Shown piece after piece: positions 12,047 to 24,400 of a DNA stretch of 64,000 bases. This DNA is from Thelonectria olida (Eukaryota; Ascomycota; Sordariomycetes; Hypocreales; Nectriaceae), in assembly GCA_020736575.1 (NCBI GenBank), contig JAGPYM010000001.1:1116001-1180000 (forward strand), in the 5' to 3' direction. Position numbers and translations under genes: made by a program. Position 1 is the first letter of the stretch. Every line of letters starts with the position of its first letter. The notes under the pieces are model-generated. The model saw only the letters and a program-made list of their open reading frames with translations, ran no database searches and had not been told where the DNA came from.

Positions 12047-14380
12047 GTTGAATTTGGAGGAAGCAAGGTGAGGAGTCGAGGGTTGAGAGGTTGAAAGGTG
12101 GGAGGGAGGGGAGGGGAAGGTTTCAACACATGGGCAGAACTCGTCCAATCTCGAAGTCGATTATTGTTTGCGAGCAACGACAATGGGCTTATTGAGAAAG
12201 TACCAAGCGAGGGCGGTCCAGGAGAATAAAGAACACAGGAAGAATGATAATTAAAAAGTAAATGAAGGGAGCGAGGAATGACCGGACGAGATAAGACAAT
12301 GAAGGCGAGGTATCTTAAAGAAGTCGGAGGGAGGAAAAGAAATGGGGAATGGGGTGCTCAAAAGACGTGTAAAGTTCAGGCACAAAAACACGCGAAGAGG
12401 CGGCGTGGTGGTCGGCGGCGGGAAGGGGAATGAGCTGCAGAAGTTAGTAGGCAATGGTCAGACTAAGAACCAGAGCTGGACGAAGGAAAAGGTCGTATAT
12501 GTTTGCGCCGTAAAGGGATTGGATATGAGGAGGGATGGAGGGGCCTTGTTGTATGGACAGTAGCGGTTCCATGATGTATAGCCCAGGATTGCGTGTGGTT
12601 GGGGGCCGAAAGCGGTTTAGCGCTGAGGCTTGACGCAGCCTTTGCAGTGGGTCGTGGCGGGAGGCTGGGCTGAAAACGGGGAGGCTGGAGCGCAGCAGTT
12701 GACGCTGCTGCAGGGGCTGTATCGAGCGGCCCTCCACTGAATACAGGGGATCACGTACCGGGGAGCTCCACTATGCCGTCTAGTTCCAAGAATCCAGGGG
12801 CTGTTGAAGGCCTTTGGTGGCTGTCAGCGAATTCGAGGTGGCCAGTCGCCAGCGTCATGAGCATAACGATCAGCGATTGCACGGTAATTGCTTGGAGATG
12901 GAATGAGGCATGATGAGTTGTGAGCTGAAAGAATGGGGAAGCTGTAGCAAACGGATACGAAGCTGTGCATGCAATTGCCACGAAACCTTCTGCCACATGA
13001 GCAAACTCAACATGAAAGCTTCACACCATCCCGAGGCCAGACGAGGAGGATATCTCGCACTCTCGCACCCCTGATTCGCTCAGCCGAGACCCGGCACTTG
13101 TCCAGTGCTTCTGTTCTTCCGTGAGCTTACCTTACCTTTGGCCAGGGTCGGTATCAAACCCGACAAGGATCCAATCCCAGTCGATCCCCAATCCCCAATC
13201 GCGAGAACGAGCTGCACTGCCATGCTGCATTCGCAACCCGAGTGCGCGTCCGTTCGGAGATGGTTCCGTTCGATATGCAGCTTTATGTAGCTGCCTGTTC
13301 CTCTATGCCACATTTATAATTTGACCTCTCTGCTCTGACAATCCTCTCACGTATCACAGCCCCGAGGAATGCGAAGAGAGAGGGGGAATTGTGCTCCTTC
13401 GTATGGATGTCGTACTGTGGCTGCCAAGCCCTAAAGCTGACGACGCTTAGGCCCAGTTTCTCGGATTTTTTGAGGGGTTCCATTGTTGTTTTGTTTCTTC
13501 CGGCCTTGGTTCTTGTTCCTCCGTGGAGCATGGTCGTCAAATGGTGTATCAAGACCCGAGGAAAACACACACTAGCCGCCGTCAACAGAATATAGCGCCT
13601 CTGGCCGCGTAGCCTAGGAGACTCAACGTCCAACAACCCCTCTCAGCGTCGCCTGCGAAAAGTGATGGATAGCCCGGATCTCGATTCTGGGGAGAGTGGA
13701 TGAGAGAGCATTTGTATGCGCCGCGCACGGAGCTACGGGGGTCAGGGTTCCACTGGCTGATCAAGTTCCCAGTTTCAATGCTTCTCGTGGCCCAGGAGAC
13801 AAGGTGACAGAGGAGAAGATGATCCACCGAGTCATTGTCTCGGATGAGGCGATGCATGGCTAAAAATTAGACATTCGATATGCTATTTCAATGCAAGGGA
13901 CTCCAAGCCAATCAACATCCGACCCCAGCCCGTCATGATGTAGCACCATCAGGACAGGCTTTCGATAGCCTTGTCTCGATCGACTCTAAGCCATCATGGG
14001 ATATCCTCATGGCGTCCTGTTGCTATGGGAAACAGAGCCGCATTCCGAACATTGTCCTTATTTCAAGCTAGGAGGACCCGGTGGCACACTCTTTGCAGAG
14101 CCCCATCCTTAGCTTCCATGAACCTGTCTCACATGTGCCGCGCATCATTCTTTGTCCGGGGCACATATGCGGGTTTCACATCCGGGCGTTTCAAGAAGAA
14201 GAAAAGAAAGTGGGACGCACCGTGGCTGAACGCAAGCAGCAGCGGCATGGCATGTCTCGCGATAGCCTCATTGAGGAACAGTGGCGGCGTTCGTCCTCAT
14301 GAGCTCAGCGTCCCCCACGCACTCAATTAACAGCCGAAACAAAGGCGGGAGCATATTGCTCTTTCTAGATTCCTCGACTA
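12047..14380. other. Gene-free interval of 2.3 kb
   Basis: Bounded by the start of the C2-protein gene and the 3' end of the methionine sulfoxide reductase gene. The part near 12050-12500 is probably promoter and leader of the C2-protein gene. Minus-strand open frames at 12444-12737 and 13283-13636 have no recognisable domain, no clear codon bias and no splice logic. I see no tRNA, repeat family or transposon remnant. Confidence 0.5.
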
Positions 14381-15175
14381 TTACCAGTCACAGCTCTTCC
14401 CAAGCAGCGCCGCGAGTTGCTCCAAGTTCTTCTGATCAACGTCATCGAACCCATTCAGGGCCGCGCAGTCAATGTCGATAATAGCCACCACCTTCTCTTG
14501 TCCGCCCTGATCAGCCACAATCGGCACGACAATCTCGCTCTTGCTGTCCCCATCGCAAGCAATGTGACCTGGGAAAGCTTCCACATCCTTGACGAGCTGT
14601 GTCGTCCTGGTCTGTGCTGCTGTTCCGCACACTCCTCGCCCGAACTGGATAGTCTGGCAAGCCACCTTTCCCTGGAAGGGCCCTAAGATGAGCTGTGGTT
14701 CCTTTGCTGACTTGTCCAGTACATAAAATCCTAAAGGGTTGTCCGTGGTTACCAGGTGTCAACTTCAAGTGCCAGTATGGCGTGTCACCAACCTGCCCAG
14801 TTCACCTCATTACTCGGCGCGCCGAGAGACTTGTAGGCATGCCATAATAGAGCGGCGGCATTTGAAAGGTTACTATGACATAGTTAGAACCATTCTTTGA
14901 TAGCCCTTATCTCAGATTCTACTCACCAGACCTAGAGCAAAGGCATCGCCGTTCGTTAGTCGAGATTCGTGAAATTCAGAGTACATTATCAAAGGGTAGT
15001 CCGAACCCAGTTTCTCTGGCCGGTGAAAAGGCCCTCAGCCTGCATCAAGACTTGTTCGTAGGCATCCCCCTTCGTGACACCGTCGGCGAAGTTAGACGCA
15101 TCGGCGTGAACCTATGGCGTGGTGAGCGAGCTTTCGATATAAATTTGGGGTGCGTTAATCTCACCGACTTACCAT
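14381..15175 (-). CDS. Free methionine-R-sulfoxide reductase (GAF domain)
   Basis: Five coding exons: 15175-15173 (ATG only), 15111-15007, 14931-14927 (5 nt), 14872-14793 and 14730-14381, 180 aa. The protein is a single GAF domain of the fRMsr family, which reduces free Met-R-O using thioredoxin. All three cysteines of the family are present at residues 89, 99 and 123; their spacing matches the Cys91/101/125 set of the yeast enzyme (YKL069W). The start is fixed by ATG followed directly by GTAAGTC, with the next exon opening at VHADASNFADG. The micro-exon GTCTG, between a CTCTAG acceptor and a GTGAGT donor, supplies the Val-Cys that joins RNW to NLSNAA. The cytosolic location is inferred from the lack of a targeting peptide. 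Its promoter is shared with or adjacent to the divergent LETM1-like gene. Confidence 0.92.
14927..14931 (-). other. 5-nucleotide micro-exon (GTCTG)
   Basis: The exon is bounded by TTTGCTCTAG upstream and GTGAGTAG downstream. The upstream intron (15006-14932) begins GTTCGG and has a GACTAAC branch point. The downstream intron (14926-14873) has TTCTAACT and ends GTCATAG. Without these five bases the reading frame is lost. With them the conserved RNWVCNLSNAA stretch is continuous. Confidence 0.85.
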
Positions 15176-15933
15176 GGCTTCTTGTCTTGAAACTCAATCA
15201 GATCTTGAGGAAGTTTTATCGGGAAAGCTTTCGAACTTGCTCTGCAAGTTACGGACGCAGAGGTCTTGCTAGTAGTATGACTTGATTTTTTCTGTTGAAA
15301 GTCGACGCGGTGAGTTGCAGATCCATTCGATATTACTAACAGCTTGAGAATTGACCACCCCGCCTAAGTACCTGACCTATGCCATTTTAGCGGTATTGAT
15401 GCCAGCAATCAGATATGCAACCCACGTTGACCAGAAGCGTCTAACACTCCAGGTTCAAGAATCAGAGGCTACCAATGACAATCATCGCAGTATCAAAGTC
15501 TCTCAAGCTGCCAAGCATCCATTGTCCATAGAGACTCTGCATTTCAGCGTGAACTGGTGATGGTCAGAATGGGCCCATTACCCATAAATCCGAATCCATG
15601 ATGCATGTAAAATTCTCCATGCTTCAAGCTTCAGGTTGCATTTGTTTCTGAAAGGCAAGCTACACAATTAAAAGTCAATCAGTCGGATCAATCGATCAGC
15701 TGTCCCATAATTACCACAACTAGATTTCCATTGTTGGTCAAAAGCTGGCACCTGGAAGCCGCTGGGCAGCTTCGCAGCGTAGCTCGCTCGGCCGAAGCTA
15801 CCGAGCCACTGGGAGCCACTAACTAACAAGGCAAAGCCAGGCACCGTTCTGGCCTCGATTTTGGCCACGGCGGCCGGCCCCGAAGGAGCTCAGCTTCAAC
15901 TCCGTCATCACTTCGATCACTCCGACCGATGCC
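15176..15933. other. Divergent promoter region
   Basis: About 760 bp between the divergent methionine sulfoxide reductase (-) and LETM1-like (+) genes. No ORF with recognisable content. GC content rises towards 15840-15930 just before the LETM1-like start. Confidence 0.5.
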
Positions 15934-17051
15934 ATGAGCTTCCGAACGCCATGGCGATTCTGCGCCTACGCCCCGCGCCGACAAGCCAATAGTATTAGCC
16001 ATTGGCCCTCGAGTCTCCGGATATCCATCTCGAATCCCCCTCTCTTCCCCTCTCCCGTCGCCGTGCTGCAGGCGCGCTGCATTCACAATGACGGTCCCAA
16101 GACGTCCAATCCTCTCGTCAACCCTCCTGCCGTGTCCCGACCGCCGCCCCTCACACTACCGCGCCGGAGAGACTTCGAGTCAGCCCCGAAATACTACTTT
16201 GAGCTGGGAAAGGGCTACCTGAAGTTCTACAAAGATGGTTTCAAAAACGTTCTGGCGAGCCGTCGCCTCCTCAACGAGAAGCTCAAGCGAACCCCGGCCG
16301 ACGACCGACCGTCCATATTCCGTCCTCATTACGTCCCGCGAACCTTTTCCCGAGCCGATTGGGTGCTTCTCTGGCGAGTGCGCCACGACATGCTCCGGCT
16401 GCCGCTCTTCGGCCTCATGCTCATCGTCATTGGCGAGTTCACGGTGCTAGTTGTGGCCTACGTCGACCACCTCGTGCCGTATACGTGCAGAATACCGACC
16501 CAGATCTTCACAGCCCTTGAGAAGGGCGAGCAGCGCCGAAAGGCCGCCTTCGACGAGCTGGAGGCCAGCTACCCTCACGGCGTCCTCAGCCCGCGCGTCA
16601 CGCAGCAAGTGGCTCGCGCGCATGTCCTCAAGAGCCTACACATCAGCGGAGCCATGTGGGATAGGCTCGGCTTCACGCCGCCGGGCATGTGGAACGCCAA
16701 GGGCAAGTATCGCATGGCATACCTGGAGGGCGACGACAGAAACATTGTCGAGGACGGCGGCCCGACGGGGCTCGAGTACGACGAATTACGGATAGCATGC
16801 GCGGAGCGTGGCATCGATACCCTGGGCAAGAGCGAGACAGAACTACGAGGATGGTTGGGCGATTGGTTGCGGCTGACGGCAGCGGAGGACATTGTCGAGA
16901 GGAGACGACGAATGGCGGTGCTGTTCCTTACCAGGTATGTGTGATGGGCACGACGACAAGGTTGGGATAGGCGTGAGCTAACAAGGGCTTGTGCAGACCC
17001 GAGAACTGGCCACAACATCGAGACTTTGGAGTGCCTGAGTGGCATTTGTGA
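15934..17051 (+). CDS. LETM1-like mitochondrial inner-membrane protein
   Basis: Two exons, 15934-16934 and 16997-17051, 351 aa. The 62-bp intron (GTATGT...GTGCAG, branch GAGCTAAC) restores the ending RPENWPQHRDFG and so on. The first ~45 residues are Arg/Ser-rich and nearly free of acidic residues, as in a mitochondrial presequence. One hydrophobic segment spans about 154-178. The C-terminal half is the LETM1 ribosome-binding-like domain; a SAP-like helix pair near the end reads YDELRIACAERGIDTLGKSE. Yeast Mdm38/Mrs7 act in K+/H+ exchange and in binding mitoribosomes at the inner membrane. This protein is shorter than Mdm38 and may be a distinct LETM1-domain paralogue. Confidence 0.9.
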
Positions 17052-17790
17052 GGAAACGGGAGTATTATGAAGACACGGCGCTCAAAATAGACATGGATGG
17101 AAGGGTGAGGGCGTCGAAAAAGTGTAACATCAAGTGCAGGATACTGTCCAAGTATCTCATCCAACTCATCTCTTGGCGATGTAGAGCCACATTGTGTGTA
17201 TAAGGATGTCGCTCTCAAGAAGACTATTTTCTTTCATGCATCTCTGGTCTAACGCGCAACTTCCATATCAAGTGTGGTTTCCGAGGTCAGAGTATATCAA
17301 AAGGGGAGCACGTGGTCCTGCCGATGAAGATGGAGATGCTCCGATTGACACCGGATGTACCTCGAGCAAACAGGCATGCTGGATGAAAAGTCGGTAAAAA
17401 GGACCCGGCCTAGGCAGTTAACCATTACTCGTACTGTCGCAGTCTCGTTTCCCAGATCCAATATGCATACATGCCACGAGTCGGTTGGTCCCTTGTGGGG
17501 AACACCCTTGACAAAAGGTTCAAAGACGGCTGCACATGATGTCAGGCTCATCGCCGAGGCTCGCATCACATGCAACGACGTCCCCGTCTTTTCTCCCCCA
17601 ACTTTCGCAAAGCCGCCGCCCCAGGAAATTCAACTCCACGGGGACATTTAAAAACCACGGCCAATTCCCCCACACGTTTGCCTTTTTCTCCCATCTCCAA
17701 GTTACTTGATATCTGTCTGCAAGAAATATCTTTGGATTCATCCATCATCTCTTAACCTCTTTCTCATATTCCGCAACTCCTACCGCAGCC
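17052..17790. other. 3' flank of LETM1-like gene and SCP2 promoter
   Basis: About 740 bp. The last ~150 bp are pyrimidine-rich and end in GCAGCC just before the ATG, as expected for a fungal leader. Short open frames in both strands show no family resemblance. Confidence 0.5.
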
Positions 17791-18382
17791 ATGTCTCTCA
17801 AGAACGGTCCGTATATCCCGTCCACTCCCTATCTTGGGCGCAAGACGAGCCGTCGTCGCAAACACCATCCAGACTCTGACTGACAAAACTTGCCAGACAA
17901 CTTCCCTTCCTCGGTCGCCTTTGATGCCATCAACGCCGCCATCAACGCCAGCGACGCCGATCGCAAGGACGCCATCAAGCAGGGCAAGGGCGTCTACGCC
18001 TTCACCCTGAAGAACAAGGCTGGTGAGACGGCGAGCTGGCACATCGACCTCAAGAACACTGGCGCCGTGGCCACCGGTCTCGGCGAGAAGCCCAATGGTA
18101 CGTAGACCGGCTCATTCCGTTCCCTTGTTTAGCAGCGCTATTTTCAAGGCTTTCCCTTTCAGCCCAGCCCATCTGGTGAACCATTGACCACATTAGCTAA
18201 CACCATCCGTCAACGCAGTCACATTGTCGCTCTCCGACGCCGACTTTGCCAACCTGGTCGTCGGCAAGGCCAATGCTCAGCGCCTCTTCATGTCCGGCAA
18301 GTTGAAAGTCACAGGCGATGTCATGAAGGCGACCAAGTTGGACCCCATCCTGAAGAAGGCCCAGACCAAGGCCAAGCTGTAG
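17791..18382 (+). CDS. SCP2-type lipid-transfer protein, peroxisomal (POX18-like)
   Basis: Three exons: 17791-17806, 17897-18097 and 18219-18382, 126 aa. The first exon is 16 nt (MSLKN plus one base). Its donor GTCCGT is weak, but the acceptor TTGCCAG restores NDNFPSSVAFDAI. The second intron has a good GTACGT donor and an AGCTAAC branch. The whole protein is one SCP2 sterol-carrier domain, with the GKGVYAF and LFMSGKLKVTGD blocks typical of the fungal POX18 group. It ends in AKL, a canonical PTS1. POX18 of Candida tropicalis is an oleate-induced peroxisomal non-specific lipid-transfer protein. Function in binding acyl-CoA or sterols in the peroxisome is inferred from the family. Confidence 0.94.
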
Positions 18383-18595
18383 TCATGGAGGAGGCATTCC
18401 AAATGCGTTTTTTGCTTGTATGAATACCACGTTGATGTTGTCCTCCACTATTTCTTGGGGGTAAACCCACACACACGCATATATAGACGAAGACCACCAG
18501 TCGATCTAAGGCTGCTCATGATCATACACATTTCGTTTAGTTTCAGCTGCACGAACTATTGTTATTTCATATAATTATTCTCGACGATGAGTTCT

Positions 18596-19937
18596 TTAGA
18601 CCAAACCCGACAACTTCTTAATCGTTGCCTTCGTAGACTCTCGTACCTCCTGAACAATCTCAGCAGCAGGCTGAGCCTTCTTCACGAGTCCCACACCAGC
18701 ACCACTACCCATGTCAGTCAGAAATGCTCCCAGCACACAAGGGTGAGAAACAAAACTTACGCCCAAATTCGGGTCATCTTGATCGCCTCCTCCTCGGTAT
18801 AGTCCTTCTCCAGCTTCGCTAAACACTCTTCAAGCGATGCCCCGGCCAGAAACTCTTCATGAATAGGACTAACGATGGCTCGACCATCGTAGAGAGGACC
18901 CCATAGGGTGCTTTTGTTGATTTGGTCGTTGAAGGGCGACCTAGTCGGCATTAGTATACCTAAATGACAGTAATTCAGACCTTAGGGATGACGTACTTAA
19001 GCGTCGAGACTCCGCCATCGACGGCGTTGATAACGGCTTGCTTGCGGTACTCGGGATAAGCTGACTCGGTCGCGACGGTGAACTGTACATGTTTAGCCCA
19101 ATTCCAAAGTCCCTAAATTGCATAATACTCACCCTCGTTCCCAGAACAACCGCCTCCGCACCTGTGAAGAGTGAGCGCCTCATTCTCAGCACGAAATACC
19201 CGCCAGAACTACTCACCCAGAGCCAATGCCGCTGCCGCACCTCGTCCATCGCTAATACCTCCTGCAGCAACGAGACTAATATCTCGTCCCGCGAACTCCT
19301 CGTCCAGCAAATTCCTAACCTCAGGGACCAGAGCCACGATACCTGATCCTTGACGGAATTGGTGACCGCCGGCATCAACGCCCTGCGCCACAATCACATC
19401 CGCACCGTCCTGGACTGCTTCTCTGGCCGCAGCAACATTTCCCACCTGGACAAACACAAGGGGAGCTGGGTCGAGCCCCTTGATCGCCTTGATGATGGCC
19501 GGGTGGGGTTTCAAGTCGCCGTCCGGGGCAAACAGCCATACTGCCGCAGGACGATGCTTCGCCAAGATGGGAAGCATTGTCTTCGAAAACTCAGTCGTAG
19601 ATGCATGGCTGGTGATGAACCCAGCTCCCATGGGGATGGGGTCGCCAGCGGGAAGGTCGTCGAAGTGGCTTCGAGCCTCCTCCAGGGAGGTGTCCAACTC
19701 GGTGATCTCGGGAGAACCAGGAGCAAAGTCCGCCATAGCTCCCAGAAAGCCTGTCCCCGGTTATCAGCTTTCATGTTTCGTGCGAAGACTATGTTGAGGA
19801 ATTCGGGTCGTACCCAAACCGCCGGCCTTGCTCACCTCGGTCGCAAGACGCGGGGTCGCGCAGCCGCCCATGGGCGCATTGATGATGAGGGGCGACTTGG
19901 CCCACGGGAACCGATTGAAAAGCTTGGAGGTGCTCAT
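18596..19937 (-). CDS. Nitronate monooxygenase (2-nitropropane dioxygenase family)
   Basis: Six exons: 19937-19814, 19750-19217, 19161-19133, 19082-18997, 18940-18761 and 18704-18596, giving 353 aa. One exon is only 29 nt. The protein is an FMN-dependent TIM barrel. The N-terminal INAPMGGCATP strand, the AQGVDAGGHQ motif holding the family's active-site His, the phosphate-binding VAAGGISDGRG, and the downstream EAVVLGTRF are all present. The enzyme oxidises alkyl nitronates such as propionate-3-nitronate, a respiratory toxin, to the aldehyde and nitrite. It is probably a detoxifying enzyme of cytosol or mitochondria. No signal peptide or PTS1. The adjacent aldo/keto reductase is on the same strand but has its own 320-bp upstream gap. 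Confidence 0.93.
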
Positions 19938-20257
19938 TGCGATGGTGTTGATGAAGCTCTGGGGTCGAAGCTGGAGATATTTTGCAGGATGACCTATCTT
20001 ATATGAGCTTCTGCGGCTTACGGCTTATATACCAGTAAGATCTCACTCATACGCTTTCTGATTTGTCATAGGTAGGCAGTCTAGTTGGGACAACGATGAC
20101 TCCAATTGCGCCCATTCATTCTCAACACTTTTCGGCCAAAGTCCGCTTTCTTACATAATGGGATGAACATCTCCGAGGATATGTTTATTCTAGTATTTCT
20201 TGTCATAACTTCTATATATGGTGTTTTGCTCATTTATACTCATTGTGGGTAGCCAAC
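19938..20257. other. Nitronate monooxygenase promoter / reductase 3' flank
   Basis: 320 bp, AT-rich around 20150-20250. No gene. It contains the promoter of the nitronate monooxygenase gene and the 3' UTR of the aldo/keto reductase. Confidence 0.5.
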
Positions 20258-21413
20258 TTAGAATCGTTGAGTCAATGTGGGCGGCTTATTGTTGAGGATC
20301 TCGTCAATCTCCTTGAGAATCTGAGGAGTCAACTTGTCGACAATAGCAACTGCCGCAACGTTCTCGTACACCTGCTCAGGGCTGCTGGCGCCAGTAATGG
20401 CAGAACTGACGTTCTTGTTGCTCAGAACCCAGGCAAGGGCCAGCTGGCTCTGCTTGACGCCGAGCCTCTCAGCAATAGGCTGCAGCTTGTTGACAGTCTC
20501 AATGATTCCATCCCACTTCTCTTTACCGGTGTTCTTCCAGAAACCATTGATATACTCGACAGTCTTCTGGGAGAAACGAGAGTCTTCAGGAATGCCGTCC
20601 TTGTACTTGCCTGACAGGATACCCTGCTTCATCGGGGAGAAGACGGTCAAACCGAGCCCAGTCTCCCGGTACAGGTTGGCGAACTCGCCCTCGACCTTGG
20701 TTCGATCCAACATGTTGTAGGCCGGCTGCTCCATGAGAGGGCCGATGAGGCCCAGACGGTCGGCGACTCGCCAAGCCTGCGCGATCTCGTCGGCGCTCCA
20801 CTCTGACGTACCCCAGTAGAAGGCCTTGCCAGTGTTGATGAGATGGTTGAATGCCCGCACGATCTCCTCCATTGGAGTCTGACGGTCAGGTCGGTGGGCG
20901 TAGATGAGATCCACGTACTCGAGGTTCAGTCGCTTGAGAGCGGCGTCGGTGCCCTCGATAACGTGCTTTCTGGAGAGACCCTTGTTGTTGACGGGGTTCT
21001 TGCCAAAGGCGGTGCCCCAGTAGATCTATCAGGGTATCAAAGGTCAGCTTTTGGTCACTTCGTTACAGCTTGGTGGCATGCGATACCTTTGTAGAAATGA
21101 CCAGGTCATTGCGGTTCCAGCCAAACTCTCGGACAGCCTCTCCCATGACCACCTCGGACTCGCCCCCGCTGTACACTTCGGCACAGTCGAAGAAGTTGAC
21201 GCCACAGTCATATGCGGCCTTCATGCACTTGAAGGTGGCCTCTGTTGAACCCGTTAGTGCCTGGCACCCATGACATTGCCTTCGGGATTACTTACCCTTG
21301 TCAACATGGCCGCCGTAGGTCAACCATCCACCCAGGGAAATAGCTGATACTTGGAGACCAGATCGGCCAAGGAACCGATAGGTCATCTCGGGGGTGCCTT
21401 CAGGCTTAGACAT
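20258..21413 (-). CDS. Aldo/keto reductase, Kv-channel beta-subunit type
   Basis: Three exons: 21413-21296, 21241-21087 and 21025-20258, 346 aa. The introns are 54 and 61 bp; the first has a GGCACTAAC branch point. The AKR catalytic tetrad is visible: Asp and Tyr in FFDCAEVY, Lys in VISTKIYWG and His in YAHRPD. The FLGRSGLQVSAISLGGW opening, GTSEWSADEI and SPMKQGILSGKY blocks are those of the AKR6 (Kv-beta) group, which uses NADPH to reduce aldehydes. Fungi have several paralogues whose substrates are unknown. No targeting signal is seen. I took the ATG at 21413 because the first residues after it run straight into the conserved TYRFLGRSG block. Confidence 0.94.
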
Positions 21414-24400
21414 AGTAGCAGTGATTTTGCTAGATGAGGTGAGTTTGAGGATGGTGGAGAACGCAGTGAGCAAAGATATTGATACTGAGGTACGAGGGCT
21501 TTATAGCTCTTTCCTTCCTGAAGCATTTCCCCAAGATGGACAAAACTTGGACCGACAGCAAAGCTCATGCGGGGCAAGAACGAGCTGGCGAGCCCCTCCC
21601 CCACCCACCTCCGGCGGCGACCGAGCGGTGACCACTTTGATTCCCTCTTGTAGATGTCATGATCTGCGCACTTCTGTCTTGAAGACTGCCCGTGTCCGTC
21701 CGGCGAGAACAAAGGGGAATAGCTCGTGGTTACAGCAGGTCGGAGTTATTGGACTATCTCCAGGTCCATGTTAATCAATGTCGAGGGGAAAGGATTCGTG
21801 CGGCAATACGTCGCAGCTTCAGCCTAATTTTGTATTTGTAATGCTGTTTTGGGGTCAAACTGCATTCAAGGCCGGTGAGATTGGAGCACCGAAGTCGGAC
21901 AAGATGCTACCTCAAACGACGCCATTGTGGGATATAGTTAGCTGTTCCTTGTAAACCCCGCACTGCTGCTTCCTGCCGCAGGCATGTAAAACCGAAGAAA
22001 GTATTCGTATTTGTCTCCTGATGGGATGAATAGCTTGTTTGCTTTTGTCGACGTGGGGTTGCGAGTGCCTTGACAAGGGAGCTACCCTGGAGAACTACAC
22101 TGTTCAGATTCAATTGCTCAGACAAGCTCAATACATAATTGAGCTTTTCAAGGCACGTTTTACTTCTAATCGAAAATATCACGTATATGTTCGGGCCATG
22201 TAGCAGGTTTTGGGTGGTCATTCCCGTGAGGTGTGACCAGCAAGTTGACAACATCTAAGTCTTGTTTACACGCCCATGAGATACTCTAACCAAGAAGGGA
22301 GGGTTCAATTTCAGTCTACTTGAAAACTCTCGAACAAACCAGACCATGTTTCGAAATTAATTTCTTGCGAGGGAATTCTCAACAATTTGCAGAGGGACAG
22401 GACGTCGATTCGTACTTCGGTATTTCGACATCTGAGGCGCTGACATGTTCCAGCGGTGAGACATGGGTTGCTATTGACCCGACAACAGAACTCAACAAAA
22501 ACAATACCAGGAGTAGTTATTTACTCAGTTGTTTTTATCAATGGACAATATTCCATCAGCACCGAGACACACGGCACTGTCCTAGCAAAGTAATCCTTGG
22601 TTTAGACGGGACCCATGCTCGATCACGGCATTGGGAGGACGAGAACATGAAAAGGACTGAGGATGGATCATAGAATGATGGACGACTCCAGACCGCATGG
22701 GCTAACAGGCGAACCAACAGAATATCGCCACCGAGGTGATAACTTAATGCACATTAAGCCACAACTTAAGACAGGGCTGAGGTTGGAAACGGTGTTAGCT
22801 GAGATGAAAGCTCCTGCGCACGGCAACCCCAGAGAGATCAATGATAGGTCAACGATGAATTCTCTCATCTTTTCTCCCCTTCCCCAACACTTGCTGGTGT
22901 AATTGGCCAGGTCCCAACGTAGAATCATGAGATGGAGAGACGCATCGTTTGATTGGCCATGGCAGCCGTCTTCATTATGCACGCTTCGTGAGAAACCGAA
23001 TTGGCGCTTGCACCGAACTTTAACTGGAGACCAAATCTCCGAAATCAAGCGACTGACCAACCTGGTCCATCCTCTTGGCTAGATGTTTTCTTCAGGTATT
23101 ATACTACGCGGTTGAATTCGAGACCTTTGCAGGTAACTCGCAAACACCACACGCAGACAACCCCCGATATCCGATGCCGTAAAAAGAGGCTGAATCATGA
23201 TCCAGCCTCAGGAGTAGCGCAGCCATTCATTTCTGTCGTCTTACGGACTTAAAACGGGCCATTGTTGATATTTCCAAGACAAAGGACCCTGTACGATCCA
23301 ACTTGACATGACATCAGGTGGTTAGGCGAGGGATGCTCAGCATGAAGCGCTTCCAGAGTGTTGCCAATGGATGGGATGAAGCATTCAGTGCACTACCACG
23401 GTATGAGATTGTGTTGTCGGTCGCCAAGTCACTCAACGTTGGTTCGTCTCTGGATTCATCGACTGTTGTTCTTCGTCGGGCTAGGGAGCGGAATCGCTCA
23501 ACCACGTCACCGTCTCTCGACGTCTAAAAGGGAGACACCGGGAAGCCGAAAGGAGGAGGTGGATACGGCCATAATAAAGACTCCAATGCTGCAAACCTCT
23601 GTTTAGTGGACACGGTCGCGATCGAGGCGCACCCGGCCGGTGTAGACTCCAGTCCAGGGTTTCAAGGGAGAGCACCGGTCCTGGCGTAGAAGCCCGGGCC
23701 CCTGGCGAGAGGATATCTGTTCTTGGCCGGCTGCGTCTGGGCCCCGGGATACCTCGCGCCGTGGCCGTGATTCGACCCCGTGCCACAATGAGGGTCGGGA
23801 GGCATATGACGGATCAGGTGATGTAAGGTTGAGACATGTTGAGAAGCTTTGGGGCTTGGAAGGAACGACATGAAACTGATGCTACATTGAAGCCTTCGTC
23901 CAGTGGAAGTAGGTATCCGTTCTTCGTTGGCAGGATGGACGGCACATATGGAATCAAACGCGCCAGGTGGCGCTTGAGGGCTGGAATGAGACGGCGGGCG
24001 CTAGCAACCGTCTTGATGCCCTGGCGCGGCTTCGTAGTGCTTGTCACGTTGGTCGTGGCTCCTGGCTTCAACTGGCCGGCCGAATGCATCTCTAGGGAGA
24101 GCGGCAGCAGGTCATACGTGGGCATGCAAACGGAGTAGGGATGCACGTGAAGCCGTGTTGCATGGTCTTGTGAGGGCAATTTGTTACATGTGCGAGTAGA
24201 CTCTACGAATAAATACGCTCATACGCAGCCTCATCTGCAGCAGCGCGGCGTCTTGGGCGGCTGCGGTGAGAGACCGCATCTTTACCGGGGACGGATGCGG
24301 TCGAACTGAGAATTGAATTGCAAGGCGGGAGGCGAAATAATAATCCAATACGAATTCAAATCGTTTTTTTCTCCGGGCTCAACTCGACGCACGCTGCAGC

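Noticed and set aside
17791..21413. SCP2 protein, nitronate monooxygenase and aldo/keto reductase as a metabolic cluster
   Set aside because: They are neighbours with individual promoters and different likely substrates, without a backbone biosynthetic enzyme, transporter or dedicated regulator. Chance proximity is the simpler view.
23481..24179. Overlapping minus-strand frames of 60-121 codons
   Set aside because: Their composition follows local GC content, and there is no splice continuity or family resemblance.
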